27,443 bases of DNA. It comes from JADGGM01 sp025449955 (GTDB lineage: Bacteria; Gemmatimonadota; Gemmatimonadetes; Gemmatimonadales; Gemmatimonadaceae). The notes under the pieces were generated by a model. The model saw only the letters and a program-made list of their open reading frames with translations. It made no database searches and had not been told where the DNA came from. Below, piece after piece: positions 20,512 through 27,443 of the stretch (position 1 is the first letter of the stretch; every line of letters begins with the position of its first letter). The stretch is from positions 1 through 27,443 of the forward strand of contig DATBNO010000123.1 of the NCBI GenBank assembly GCA_036554285.1, read 5' to 3'. The translations under genes and the position numbers were made by a program.

Positions 20512-23500
20512 CTACTGTCTGGAGCCCACGATCGGGTGCACGTTCCGCCCGCGCAGCTTGTCGTTGAACGCCGTCACATCCGTCTTGAGGAATTGCGCCA
20601 CCTGCGCCTTGAGCGTGAGCAGCTGGCCGTGCAGCATCTCCGCCACCTGCTTCGCCTGATCCGTCGGCGCCGCGTCCGACCGCTGCACCTCATCGGCGAG
20701 ATACATCAGCCTCTCCGTTAGCATCGGCGGCCAGCGGACGTCGTCCTGTCCGCGCCCCGTAATTTTCATCTGGAAGAGCTGCTGCTCGACGCCCACCAAC
20801 TTGTCGCGCAGCGAATCGCTCGCGCTGCGCACGTCGGCGAACGACGAATCCTTGCCGGCGAGCGTGAGCAATCCCTCGACCTGCGCGCGCGCGACTTCCA
20901 TCGCGTTGATCTGATCGACTGCGTCGTTGATGTCGGCGTAGAGCCCGCGCTCGAGCGCGTTCTGCGCGGCAATCGTCTGCTCGGTGCCGCCGGCAGCGGG
21001 ATCCTCGAGCACCGTGAGCTTCTGCGCGTCGTGCATGCTATCGAGGGCCACCGTCACCGTGTACGTGCCCGGCGGCTGCACGAGCGCGAAGCGGCTCACG
21101 TCCGGCGCCGGAATGCCCGACGCCTTCACCTGAAACCAATTCATGTACAGCGGACTCGCGCGCAGCTTCGCCTGCTTGGTCTCGTCGCCGTACAGATCCC
21201 ACTGGATGCGGTTGAGTCCCGTGTGCGGCCTAACTTTCATCGTGCGCACTACTGCGCCCGCGTTGTCGGCGATGGTCACCTTCGCGCTGTCGGTCGTGTC
21301 CTTGGGCGCCGACGCGAGCCAGAAGTCGAGCGTCGCGCCGTCGGCGGGATTGTTTCCCGCCACGATGTCATCGAGCTCCGTGGCCGGCTCGGCGACGCCG
21401 CGGTAGCGATACTGCGGACGCGGCTCGAGCAGTGCTAACGGCTTCGACGCGAGCGATGGATTCCACTCGTGCAGCGGCGTGAGATCGTCCAGAATCCAGA
21501 AGCCGCGCCCGTACGTGCCGATCACGAGGTCCTGATAGTGCGGCTGCACGGTGATGCCGTAGATCGGTGCGTGCGGGAGATTGTTCTGCAGCGACACCCA
21601 GTCGTCGCCGGCATCGAAGCTCACGTACATCCCGCCCTCGGTGCCGAGGTAGAGCAGACCCTTGCGCGCCGGATCTTCGTAGATCGTGTGCGCGTACGAG
21701 AGCGGCGACTTGGCGATGCCGTGCGTGATCAGCGTCCAGGTCTTGCCCCAATCGGTGGTGCGGTAGACCCACGGATCGAAGTCGTCCACCTGGTGGCCGT
21801 CGATCACCATGTAGGCCGTGCCCGGCGTGAAGCGCGACGGCTCGATGCCAGAGACAGTGCCTAACGCGGGCGCGCCGCCCGGGAGGTGCGTGACGTTGGT
21901 CCAGGTTTTCCCGTCATCGCGCGTCACCTGCACGAGACCGTCGTTCGTCCCCACCCACAGCTCGCCCTTGGCCAGCGGCGACTCGGCGATCCAATAGATG
22001 ATGTCGGCGTATTCGACGCCGATGTTGTCCGGCGTCAGGCCGCCGGAGATGCCCTGTTTCGACTTGTCGTTCCGCGTGAGATCGGGACTGATCACGTCCC
22101 AGCTCTGGCCCCCGTTGGTCGTGCGGTGCACCATCTGCGAACCGGTGTACACCGTGTTGTGGTCGTGCGGCGACACCATGAGCGGGAAATTCCAGACGAA
22201 GCGATACTTGACCATGCCCGCCGGATCGCCGCCCACGTTGTCCGGCCACACTTCCACGTTATTGATGATGCCCGTCGCGACGTTGTAGCGCACGACGATG
22301 CCCTGGCCCGCGCCCGAGCCCGACGCGCTCGACCACACGAGATTCGAGTCGACGGTGTCCGGAATCGCGAAGCCGCTTTCGCCGCCGCCCACGGTGCGCC
22401 ACAAGCCGCGCCAGATCCCGCCGCCGGCGCCCAACTTCGAGTTGCTCGGCCCCATGTACGACGTGCCGTCCTGCTTGTTGCCGTAGACGTCGTAGGGGAC
22501 GCGGTTGTCCACCGTGACATGGTACACCTGCGCGATGGGCAGCTGCACGCGGAGGAAATTCTTCCCGCGATTCATCGTGATGGCCACGCCGCCGTCGTGC
22601 GCCACGGCGAACCGGTTTCCGTTAGTCGGATCGATCCAGATGTCGTGGTGGTCGCCGCGCGGGAACTGGTCCCCTTCCAGGTCGATCATGGTGACGCCAC
22701 CGTCGAGCGTCTTGGTGAAATCCGAGGCGAGGAAGTACACCTCGTCCGCGTTGTCCGGCATGACGCCCATGCGCGAGTAGTACGCCGTGCGTCCCATGGG
22801 CTGCAGGTCGCTGTTCATCAACTTCCACGACGAGCCGGCGTCGTCGGAGCGCCAGAGACGCCCGGTGTCGGTGGGCACGCCGTGCCATGGCACGCCGTCG
22901 CCGGTTTCGATCTGCGCGTAGATGCGCTGCGTGTTGGCCGGGCTCACGCCCAGCGTCACCTTGCCCATGGGGCGCGTGGGGAGCCCGTGTCCCGTTAGGC
23001 GCTTCCAGGTGGTGCCGCCGTCGCTGGACTTCCAGATGCCGCTCCCCGCCCCGCCGCTCTCGCGTCCCCACGTGTGCGTCTCGACCTGCCACATGCTCGC
23101 GTAGAGCACGCGCGGATTCTTCGGGTCGAGCAGCACATCCACCGCGCCGGTGGAGTCGTTGACGAAGAGCACCTTGTCCCATGTCTTGCCGCCGTCGGTG
23201 CTGCGGAATACGCCGCGATCCGGGTGCGGACCGTACGTCGTGCCTAACGCAGCGACGTACAGGCGATCGGGGTCGGACGGGTCGATGGTGATGCGCGAGA
23301 TGCGGCCCGTCTTCTCGAGGCCGGCGCGCGACCAGGTCTTTCCGGCGTCGGTCGACTTGAACATGCCCCAGCCCACCGAGACGTGGCTGCGCAGATACGG
23401 TTCGCCGGTACCCACGTAGACGACGTTCGGATCAGACGGCGCGACAGCGATCGAGCCGATCGACTGCACCGGCTGGTCGTCGAAGATCGCGTTCCAGTGC

Positions 23501-23805
23501 GCGCCGCCATCGGTGCTCTTCCAGACTCCGCCGCTCGCCGCGCCGGCATAGTACGTGTTCGGGTCGCCGGGGACGCCGGCGATGGCGTCGGTGCGATTTC
23601 CTTCCGGTCCGATGAAGCGCCACTTGAGCGTGGCGAGAAAAGCAGAGTCGGGAGCAGAGCCGTTCGCCGATTGCGTCGCGCTTTGGGCTTTCTTGGCTTC
23701 CTTGCTGCGAGCCTTCGATTGCTGCGCGAGGGCCGGCACGCCGGCGAATGCGAGCACCGAGACGATCGTGGTCAGGCGCAGTGCGGCTCGGACGGAGCGC
23801 GACAT
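20512..23805 (-). CDS. Large secreted BNR/sortilin-type beta-propeller protein
   Basis: A 1097-aa exported protein starting at ATG 23805-23803; the open frame continues far upstream but the signal peptide (RLTTIVSVLAFAGVPALAQQ) fixes this start. A Lys/Ala-rich linker precedes FIGPEGNRTDAIAGVPGDPNTYYAG, the start of a large propeller with many Asp-box repeats of the form S-x-D-x-G-x-T-W: GVWKSTDGGAHW, GMFKSTDAGKTW, GVFRSTDGGKTW, GIWKSSDGGTTW, LWRSDDAGSSW, MVHRTTNGGQSW and WVYRTTDWGKTW. This is the VPS10/sortilin-like, YVTN/BNR architecture found in secreted glycosidase-like or peptidase-associated proteins. The last 400 residues hold a beta-sandwich-like portion (RTMKVRPHTGLNRIQWDLYG) and a helical tail with PPMLTERLMYLADEVQRSD. 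Ligand or substrate is not evident. Confidence 0.9.
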   Translation of the reverse strand: MSRSVRAALRLTTIVSVLAFAGVPALAQQSKARSKEAKKAQSATQSANGSAPDSAFLATLKWRFIGPEGNRTDAIAGVPGDPNTYYAGAASGGVWKSTDGGAHWNAIFDDQPVQSIGSIAVAPSDPNVVYVGTGEPYLRSHVSVGWGMFKSTDAGKTWSRAGLEKTGRISRITIDPSDPDRLYVAALGTTYGPHPDRGVFRSTDGGKTWDKVLFVNDSTGAVDVLLDPKNPRVLYASMWQVETHTWGRESGGAGSGIWKSSDGGTTWKRLTGHGLPTRPMGKVTLGVSPANTQRIYAQIETGDGVPWHGVPTDTGRLWRSDDAGSSWKLMNSDLQPMGRTAYYSRMGVMPDNADEVYFLASDFTKTLDGGVTMIDLEGDQFPRGDHHDIWIDPTNGNRFAVAHDGGVAITMNRGKNFLRVQLPIAQVYHVTVDNRVPYDVYGNKQDGTSYMGPSNSKLGAGGGIWRGLWRTVGGGESGFAIPDTVDSNLVWSSASGSGAGQGIVVRYNVATGIINNVEVWPDNVGGDPAGMVKYRFVWNFPLMVSPHDHNTVYTGSQMVHRTTNGGQSWDVISPDLTRNDKSKQGISGGLTPDNIGVEYADIIYWIAESPLAKGELWVGTNDGLVQVTRDDGKTWTNVTHLPGGAPALGTVSGIEPSRFTPGTAYMVIDGHQVDDFDPWVYRTTDWGKTWTLITHGIAKSPLSYAHTIYEDPARKGLLYLGTEGGMYVSFDAGDDWVSLQNNLPHAPIYGITVQPHYQDLVIGTYGRGFWILDDLTPLHEWNPSLASKPLALLEPRPQYRYRGVAEPATELDDIVAGNNPADGATLDFWLASAPKDTTDSAKVTIADNAGAVVRTMKVRPHTGLNRIQWDLYGDETKQAKLRASPLYMNWFQVKASGIPAPDVSRFALVQPPGTYTVTVALDSMHDAQKLTVLEDPAAGGTEQTIAAQNALERGLYADINDAVDQINAMEVARAQVEGLLTLAGKDSSFADVRSASDSLRDKLVGVEQQLFQMKITGRGQDDVRWPPMLTERLMYLADEVQRSDAAPTDQAKQVAEMLHGQLLTLKAQVAQFLKTDVTAFNDKLRGRNVHPIVGSRQ

Positions 23806-23881
23806 CGGGCGGACCTCGCGGATTGGCAGGTGGGATGAACGACGGTGACGGAGGGCGGATCTGACGGCCGCGTGCACAGTC

Positions 23882-23910
23882 GATATAGGGCGCAACGGGG
23901 CCAGTCGCAA
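23882..23910 (-). promoter_or_regulatory. Candidate promoter of the BNR-propeller gene
   Basis: On the minus strand TTGCGA (23910-23905), a 17-base spacer and TATATC (23887-23882) form a reasonable sigma70-type promoter about 80 bp upstream of the ATG at 23805. One mismatch to each hexamer beyond the essential bases is present. Confidence 0.45.
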
Positions 23911-23987
23911 GGCTCGCCCGGCGCGACCGAGCGACGCGCGCGTCAGCCGGCGAGCGCGCCGGGCCCGATCGGCGCCCGGATGCTGCG

Positions 23988-24500
23988 TTAGGCAGGAGCC
24001 GCCGCCTCGGCGCGCTCCACGGCGTACAACATGTAATCGAAGTTGCCCGGCGCGTACCCGAGCGCGCGGACGAGCAGCGCCGCCTGTCCCCGATGATGCG
24101 CCGCGTGCGTGATGCTGTGCGTCAGAAAGTCGGCCATCAACACCGTGTGCGCCGGTCCGCTGCCCAGGCTGAACGTGATCGCCCGCGAGAGATCGGCGTC
24201 GGTGAGCGTCTCGAGGAATCCCCGCATGTAGCCTTCGACGCGGCGCCACGTCTCGCGCACCGATTCGAATGTCGGGTAGTCGTCGGCGTTCAACCGCTCG
24301 CCGCGCGGCGGGCCGCCGCAGCGATCCAGCCATCCCCACTCCGCGCTCATGATGTGCACCAGCGTATTGCGCACCGAGCCGTAACTGCCGGCGACCGATT
24401 GCGTGAACTGCCGCGGCGTGAGTTGGCCGGCGGCGGCGAAGAGTCTTCCGTTCGCCCAATAGTGGTAGTCGTACAGGTGTCGCAGGTCGGCGACGTGCAT
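23988..24500 (-). CDS. DinB-family metal-binding protein
   Basis: A 170-aa four-helix-bundle protein of the DinB/DUF664 type. MHVADLRHLYDYHYWANGRL is the typical start (LxxxxxYxxWANxxL), and the three metal-ligand His are visible: H49 in NTLVHIMSAEWGWL and H132 with H136 in THSITHAAHHRGQAALLVRALG (HxxxHRGQ). Such proteins bind divalent metal; members act as thiol-dependent S-transferases or as DNA-damage-inducible proteins of unclear role. ATG 24500-24498 fits the family start. The stop codon is the TAA inside GCC TAA C. The next gene upstream (TMEM175-like) ends 14 bp before, so the two are probably in one transcript. Confidence 0.9.
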   Translation of the reverse strand: MHVADLRHLYDYHYWANGRLFAAAGQLTPRQFTQSVAGSYGSVRNTLVHIMSAEWGWLDRCGGPPRGERLNADDYPTFESVRETWRRVEGYMRGFLETLTDADLSRAITFSLGSGPAHTVLMADFLTHSITHAAHHRGQAALLVRALGYAPGNFDYMLYAVERAEAAAPA

Positions 24501-24513
24501 GATGCCTGCTCCG

Positions 24514-25107
24514 TTAGGCGGGTGAATCTCCCGCGCGTGATACCTCCCGCTCGATGCGCCGATCCGGCACCAGCCAGGGCAAGACGCCGAGCGCGTAGAG
24601 CACCGCGGCAATCCACGGAGTGAGAAGCGCCAGCAGGATCGCCACTACGAAGATCAGCAGGGAAATGCGCGTCTTCCAGTCACTGCCCACAGCTCTGGCC
24701 AACGTCGACTCGGCGCCCTCCGCCCGCACTATTGCGTGTTGCAACAGCCAGTACGCGATGCCGGACAGCAGCAAGATCAGACCATACAACATCGTGGGCC
24801 CCTTCGCAAAGCCGCTGTCCCCCATCCATCGCGTGACGAACGGCACCAGCGACAGCCAGAACAGCAAGTGCAGGTTCGCCCACATGACGCCGCCGCTAAT
24901 GCGCCGCGTAGCGTAGAGCAAGTGATGGTGATTGCTCCAGTAGATGCCGAGGTACACGAAGCTCAGCACGTAGCTCACGAAGACCGGGGCCAACGGTCGC
25001 AACGCGCTGAGCGTGATGTCGCTCGGCGTCTTCATCTCCAGCACCATGATGGTGATGATGATCGCCAACACGCCGTCGCTGAATGCTTCGAGTCGTCCTT
25101 TCCCCAT
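24514..25107 (-). CDS. TMEM175-family potassium channel-like protein
   Basis: A 197-aa membrane protein with six hydrophobic segments. The first, LEAFSDGVLAIIITIMVLEM (6-25), carries the FSDGVxAI signature (F9, S10, D11) of bacterial TMEM175, which conducts potassium through a tetramer of such subunits. The following segment VFVSYVLSFVYLGIYWSNHHHLL is another conserved block (FxxYxxSFxxIxxYWxxHH), and later ones are VMWANLHLLFWLSLVPFVTRW and SLLIFVVAILLALLTPWIAA. The size (about 200 aa, one six-helix repeat) is as in bacterial homologs. ATG 25107-25105 starts right before the signature. The end overlaps the word GCC TAA C, which provides the stop. A GTTAGGC lies about 20 bp before the start. 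Confidence 0.9.
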   Translation of the reverse strand: MGKGRLEAFSDGVLAIIITIMVLEMKTPSDITLSALRPLAPVFVSYVLSFVYLGIYWSNHHHLLYATRRISGGVMWANLHLLFWLSLVPFVTRWMGDSGFAKGPTMLYGLILLLSGIAYWLLQHAIVRAEGAESTLARAVGSDWKTRISLLIFVVAILLALLTPWIAAVLYALGVLPWLVPDRRIEREVSRAGDSPA

Positions 25108-25142
25108 CAGTGCATGGTGGGCAATCGTTAGGCGTCGGGCGG

Positions 25143-25559
25143 CTACGGCGTCTGGCTCGCCTTCACCGGCACCACCGGTGGCGCGCCCGTCTTTTTCACC
25201 AGAACCGCAAGGAGCTTGGCCGGCTGGGTCGCGCTCGCGTTCTTGCCGACAATATGGATGTCTTCGGGGCGTTCGTAAAATGTCTGCCCGGCCGTCAGGG
25301 TGTCCGGCTTTCCGCCTTTCACCTGCTCCACGACCGATCCCTCGAGCACGTAGACGAACGCATCGGCATTGTGCCGGTGGGGCATGTCCGCTCCGCCGGG
25401 CACGTACTCGACCGTCAGGACGAGCAGCTGCTTCCCGGGTATGTCCGTCAGGGTTTTCGACATCACGGGCGTGACCTTGGGTTCCTGCGCGCTCGATGGG
25501 ATGCCGACGAGACACAGTGCGGCCAGCACCGCGGCCAGCGAGATTGTGGACGTACGCAT
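25143..25559 (-). CDS. Secreted cupin-domain protein
   Basis: A 138-aa exported protein. ATG 25559-25557 is preceded by GGAGAACGGA, and the first 24 residues are a signal peptide (TISLAAVLAALCLVGIPSSA, cleaved before QEPK). The mature part is a single conserved-barrel cupin: VPGGADMPHRHNADAFVYVLEG (cupin motif 1 with HxHN and later E-G) and LTAGQTFYERPEDIHIVGKN (motif 2 with final His). The two His of PHRH, Glu and the second-motif His would bind a metal. A larger start at 25634 is possible but lacks signal character. Small periplasmic cupins of this type are common in Gram-negatives and their substrates are usually unknown. Confidence 0.88.
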   Translation of the reverse strand: MRTSTISLAAVLAALCLVGIPSSAQEPKVTPVMSKTLTDIPGKQLLVLTVEYVPGGADMPHRHNADAFVYVLEGSVVEQVKGGKPDTLTAGQTFYERPEDIHIVGKNASATQPAKLLAVLVKKTGAPPVVPVKASQTP

Positions 25560-25668
25560 CGTTCCGTTCTCCGTATAGGTAGTGGGCGCCGGCCTGGATG
25601 GCGAGCCGCTCGTGTTCGCTCGAGCGCCCGCCATCCATCCGATCGCAACAATCCTGCGTTAGGCCGAG

Positions 25669-26430
25669 TTAGGCGTGTGCGGCCGGTACCGGCTGGGTGA
25701 GCCAGTCTTCGAAGCGGATCGCGCCGTGCTTGGCATCACCGCTCGGGACGAGCATGCTCTCGCTGAGCACCGTCCCGAAGTACTGGGCGTGCGGGTCGGC
25801 GACGACCTGGCGAGCATCGTGCCGCGCGCTCAAACCCATTCTGATGAAGTCGTCGAAACGGAATTGTTCGGGCCCTTCCACCTCGACGATGCCATTCAGC
25901 GGCTTCCCGATGGCGACCGCGCACAGCGCATCGGCGACATCCTGAGCGGCGATCGGCTGGAACAGCACATGCGGGATGCGCACCGTGTTGCCGTCCGTCG
26001 CTTCGTCGGCAATGCGTTTGAAGAACTCGAAGAATTGCGTTGCGTGCACGATGGAGTATGGGATCTTCGAGCTTCTGATCAGATTCTCCTGCGCGACCTT
26101 GGCGCGCATGTAGCCGCTGTCGGGAATGCGGTCGCAGTTCACGATCGACAGCGCGACGTGATGACCCACACCAGCCGTAGCCTCGGCGGCGAGCAGGTTT
26201 CCGGTCGATGTCTGAAAGAACTTCAGCACCGCGGCATCGTCGAACGAGGGCGAATTCGACACGTCCACGACGACGGCCGCTCCCGTTAGCACCTGGGCCA
26301 GCCCTTCGCCGGTGATGGTGTTGACGCCCGTGTCTAACGAGGCGGGCACGGCCTGATGGCCGCGCTCACGAAGGCGGGCGACGAGCTTGGAGCCAATGAG
26401 CCCGGTTCCGCCGATGATCACGATCTTCAT
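25669..26430 (-). CDS. NmrA/SDR-like NAD(P)-binding protein
   Basis: A 253-aa Rossmann-fold protein of the atypical short-chain dehydrogenase (NmrA or YtfG-like) group. MKIVIIGGTGLIGSKLVARLRERGH carries the GGTGLIG dinucleotide motif at residues 7-13. Later blocks are VVVDVSNSPSFDD, HHVALSIVNCDRIPDSGYMRAKVAQENLIRSS (the YxxxK pair is Y with AKVAQE following), IPYSIVHATQFFEFF and PIAAQDVADAL, all typical for NmrA-like proteins that sense or reduce quinones or nucleotides. ATG 26430-26428 is chosen with GAGGGG seven bases upstream. The stop is a TAA inside GCC TAA C. The alpha/beta hydrolase upstream ends 12 bp before, so both are likely in one operon. Confidence 0.88.
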   Translation of the reverse strand: MKIVIIGGTGLIGSKLVARLRERGHQAVPASLDTGVNTITGEGLAQVLTGAAVVVDVSNSPSFDDAAVLKFFQTSTGNLLAAEATAGVGHHVALSIVNCDRIPDSGYMRAKVAQENLIRSSKIPYSIVHATQFFEFFKRIADEATDGNTVRIPHVLFQPIAAQDVADALCAVAIGKPLNGIVEVEGPEQFRFDDFIRMGLSARHDARQVVADPHAQYFGTVLSESMLVPSGDAKHGAIRFEDWLTQPVPAAHA

Positions 26431-26441
26431 GATGAGCCCCC

Positions 26442-27317
26442 TCAACGCGCGCCCGAAGCGGCCATCTTGCGATCACCCGACCGTGCGGCCCGAGTGCTGC
26501 GGAGGAATCGGAGGAGCTCGGCGTTGATCTGATCCTGGTGTGTGGAGGTGAGGCCGTGCGGCGCGCCCGGGTAGTAGACGTCTTTCGAGCCCTTGATCAG
26601 TCGCGCCGATTTCATCGACGAGTCCTTGATGGGCACGATCTGGTCGTCCTCGCCGTGCAGCAGCAGCGTGGGAACGTCGATCTGCTTCAGGTCTTCCGTG
26701 AAATCGGTTTCGGAGAACGCCTTGATGCACTCGTACGAGTTGAGCAATCCCGATTGCATGCTCCAGATCCAGAACTGATCGAGGATGCCCTGCGAGACTT
26801 TGGCGCCGGGGCGGTTTGCGCCGTAGAACTGAAACGCGAACTCCTTGTAGAATTGTGCACGGTCCTTGAAGAGTCCTGCGCGCAACCCATCAAAGAGCTC
26901 GATCGGCAGACCCTCGGGATTCGCCGGCGTCTTGAGCAACAGCGGCGGTACGGCGGCGATCAGCACCGCACCCGCGACGCGCCCGGTTCCGTGTCGCCCC
27001 ATATACCGCACGACTTCCCCGCCGCCGGTCGAGTGGCCCACGAGGGTGACGTCGTGCAGGTCGAGGTACTCGATGACGGCGGCGAGATCATCCGAATACG
27101 TGTTCATGTCGTTGCCTAACGAAGGCTGACTGGACCGGCCGTGGCCGCGACGGTCATGCGCGACTGCGCGGAAGCCGTTCTGCGTCAGGAACAGCATCTG
27201 CCCGTCCCACGCGTCGGCGCTCAATGGCCAGCCGTGTGAGAACACGACGGCGGGCCCTTCACCCCAATCCTTGTAGTAGATCTGGGTGCCGTCCTTCATC
27301 GCGATGGTGGTTGTCAT
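26442..27317 (-). CDS. Alpha/beta hydrolase, non-heme chloroperoxidase-like
   Basis: A 291-aa enzyme with the classic alpha/beta hydrolase fold. The oxyanion region is VVFSHGWPLSADAW, the nucleophile elbow VTLVGHSTGGGEV (Ser96), the acid is in LLLHGEDDQIVP and the His in YYPGAPHGLTSTH. FSHGWPL, DRRGHGRS and GHSTGGGE are hallmarks of the cofactor-free haloperoxidase/esterase group (perhydrolase activity), to which this protein clearly belongs; halogenation is a side activity in vitro. It has a short basic tail beyond the usual 275 residues. AAGGAG lies eight bases before the ATG at 27317. No signal peptide, so cytoplasmic. Confidence 0.92.
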   Translation of the reverse strand: MTTTIAMKDGTQIYYKDWGEGPAVVFSHGWPLSADAWDGQMLFLTQNGFRAVAHDRRGHGRSSQPSLGNDMNTYSDDLAAVIEYLDLHDVTLVGHSTGGGEVVRYMGRHGTGRVAGAVLIAAVPPLLLKTPANPEGLPIELFDGLRAGLFKDRAQFYKEFAFQFYGANRPGAKVSQGILDQFWIWSMQSGLLNSYECIKAFSETDFTEDLKQIDVPTLLLHGEDDQIVPIKDSSMKSARLIKGSKDVYYPGAPHGLTSTHQDQINAELLRFLRSTRAARSGDRKMAASGAR

Positions 27318-27408
27318 GACAATGCTCCTTGTGAAGGATGAACGAAGGAGCAGGATGCGGCAGAGGCGCGACGGATCGCCTCCGTCGAATACCCTAGTCC
27401 GCGCCGTT

Positions 27409-27443
27409 ACAGGTACGGACAGGTACGGACAGGTACGGACACG
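27409..27443 (+). repeat. Tandem 10-bp repeat at the window edge
   Basis: The unit ACAGGTACGG repeats three times without a mismatch from 27409 to 27438, then continues AC before the edge; further copies may lie outside. It lies about 90 bp upstream of the hydrolase gene. It may be a minisatellite or a regulatory repeat. Confidence 0.7.

Larger units (their letters stand above)
713..27120. repeat. Dispersed 7-mer GTTAGGC/GCCTAAC, 45 copies
   Basis: Manual scan of both strands finds exact copies starting at 713, 1347, 2592, 2603, 3293, 4000, 4560, 4579, 5434, 5749, 5884, 6649, 8282, 8372, 8482, 9175, 9951, 10425, 10936, 11217, 11803, 12191, 12485, 12719, 13763, 13855, 14874, 15738, 16147, 17346, 17587, 18856, 19983, 20070, 20310, 21228, 21859, 22994, 23242, 23987, 24513, 25127, 25658, 25668 and 27114. 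By composition (about 65% G+C) near 3 are expected. In 32 of 45 the flanking base makes CGTTAGGC. Orientation is balanced (24 to 21). Most are inside coding genes; four form stop codons. Confidence 0.85.

Noticed and set aside
23806..24459. Upstream extension of the BNR-propeller gene
   Set aside because: The frame is open only because of GC bias. It overlaps the DinB gene, and a clear signal peptide starts at 23805.
4000..27120. Isolated GTTAGGC copies as attC sites
   Set aside because: Outside 331-2753 the copies lack a second core box at 50-130 bp with complementary arms, and they lie inside intact housekeeping-type genes.

Overview
The window is GC-rich, roughly 65% G+C by eye, and reads as a bacterial chromosome segment. 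Several features point to Gemmatimonadota or a close relative: many secreted proteins of unknown function, a BNR/sortilin-type secreted propeller, an amidohydrolase fused to a PD40 propeller, OPT transporters, DinB and RibD-like accessory enzymes. This placement is inference; there is no rRNA or other phylogenetic marker. I saw no tRNA, rRNA, CRISPR array, prophage or transposase.

Positions 1-3864 form a chromosomal integron. A tyrosine recombinase of the IntI class (2680-3864, minus strand) carries the IntI-specific insertion and all catalytic residues. Downstream of its 3' end, on the same strand, lie at least five gene cassettes, separated by attC-like imperfect palindromes at 1931-2025, 1347-1446, 713-811 (degenerate) and 331-390, with an attI/attC-like region at 2592-2753. 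The cassettes encode a secreted 170-aa protein, a 139-aa cytosolic protein, a lipoprotein, a small membrane protein broken by a +1 frameshift, and a protein that runs off the left edge. IntI and cassettes point the same way, the reverse of the classical divergent layout.

Positions 4010-9937 are mostly plus strand: an OPT-family transporter coupled to a YjbQ/UPF0047 protein, then (after a minus-strand methyltransferase) a three-gene operon of an unknown membrane-anchored protein, an ABC ATPase and an ABC-2 permease joined by ATGA overlaps. Positions 9966-16766 are a long minus-strand run: YjbR-like protein, amidase, PepSY protein, three consecutive RibD/DHFR-fold reductases, a uridine-kinase-like P-loop protein and a secreted PD40-amidohydrolase. 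An ArsR-SRPBCC operon follows (16918-17792), with a strong, apparently leaderless promoter and an overlapping operator. Next come a secreted unknown, a multi-pass acyltransferase-like protein, a 1097-aa secreted BNR-propeller protein, and a minus-strand group with DinB, TMEM175-like channel, cupin, NAD(P)-binding protein and alpha/beta hydrolase.

The most striking signal is not a gene. The 7-mer GTTAGGC (or its complement GCCTAAC) occurs 45 times by manual scan, about 3 expected from composition. It lies inside genes of every function, on both strands, in different reading frames, and also supplies stop codons (GCC TAA C) and a terminator-hairpin loop. In the two genes I checked codon by codon, every TTA and CTA leucine codon is part of this word. 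GTTAGGC also fits the integron core-site consensus GTTRRRY exactly. This looks like an iterated genomic word under selection or active propagation, comparable in kind to HIP1 or DNA-uptake sequences. I do not know of a description of it.
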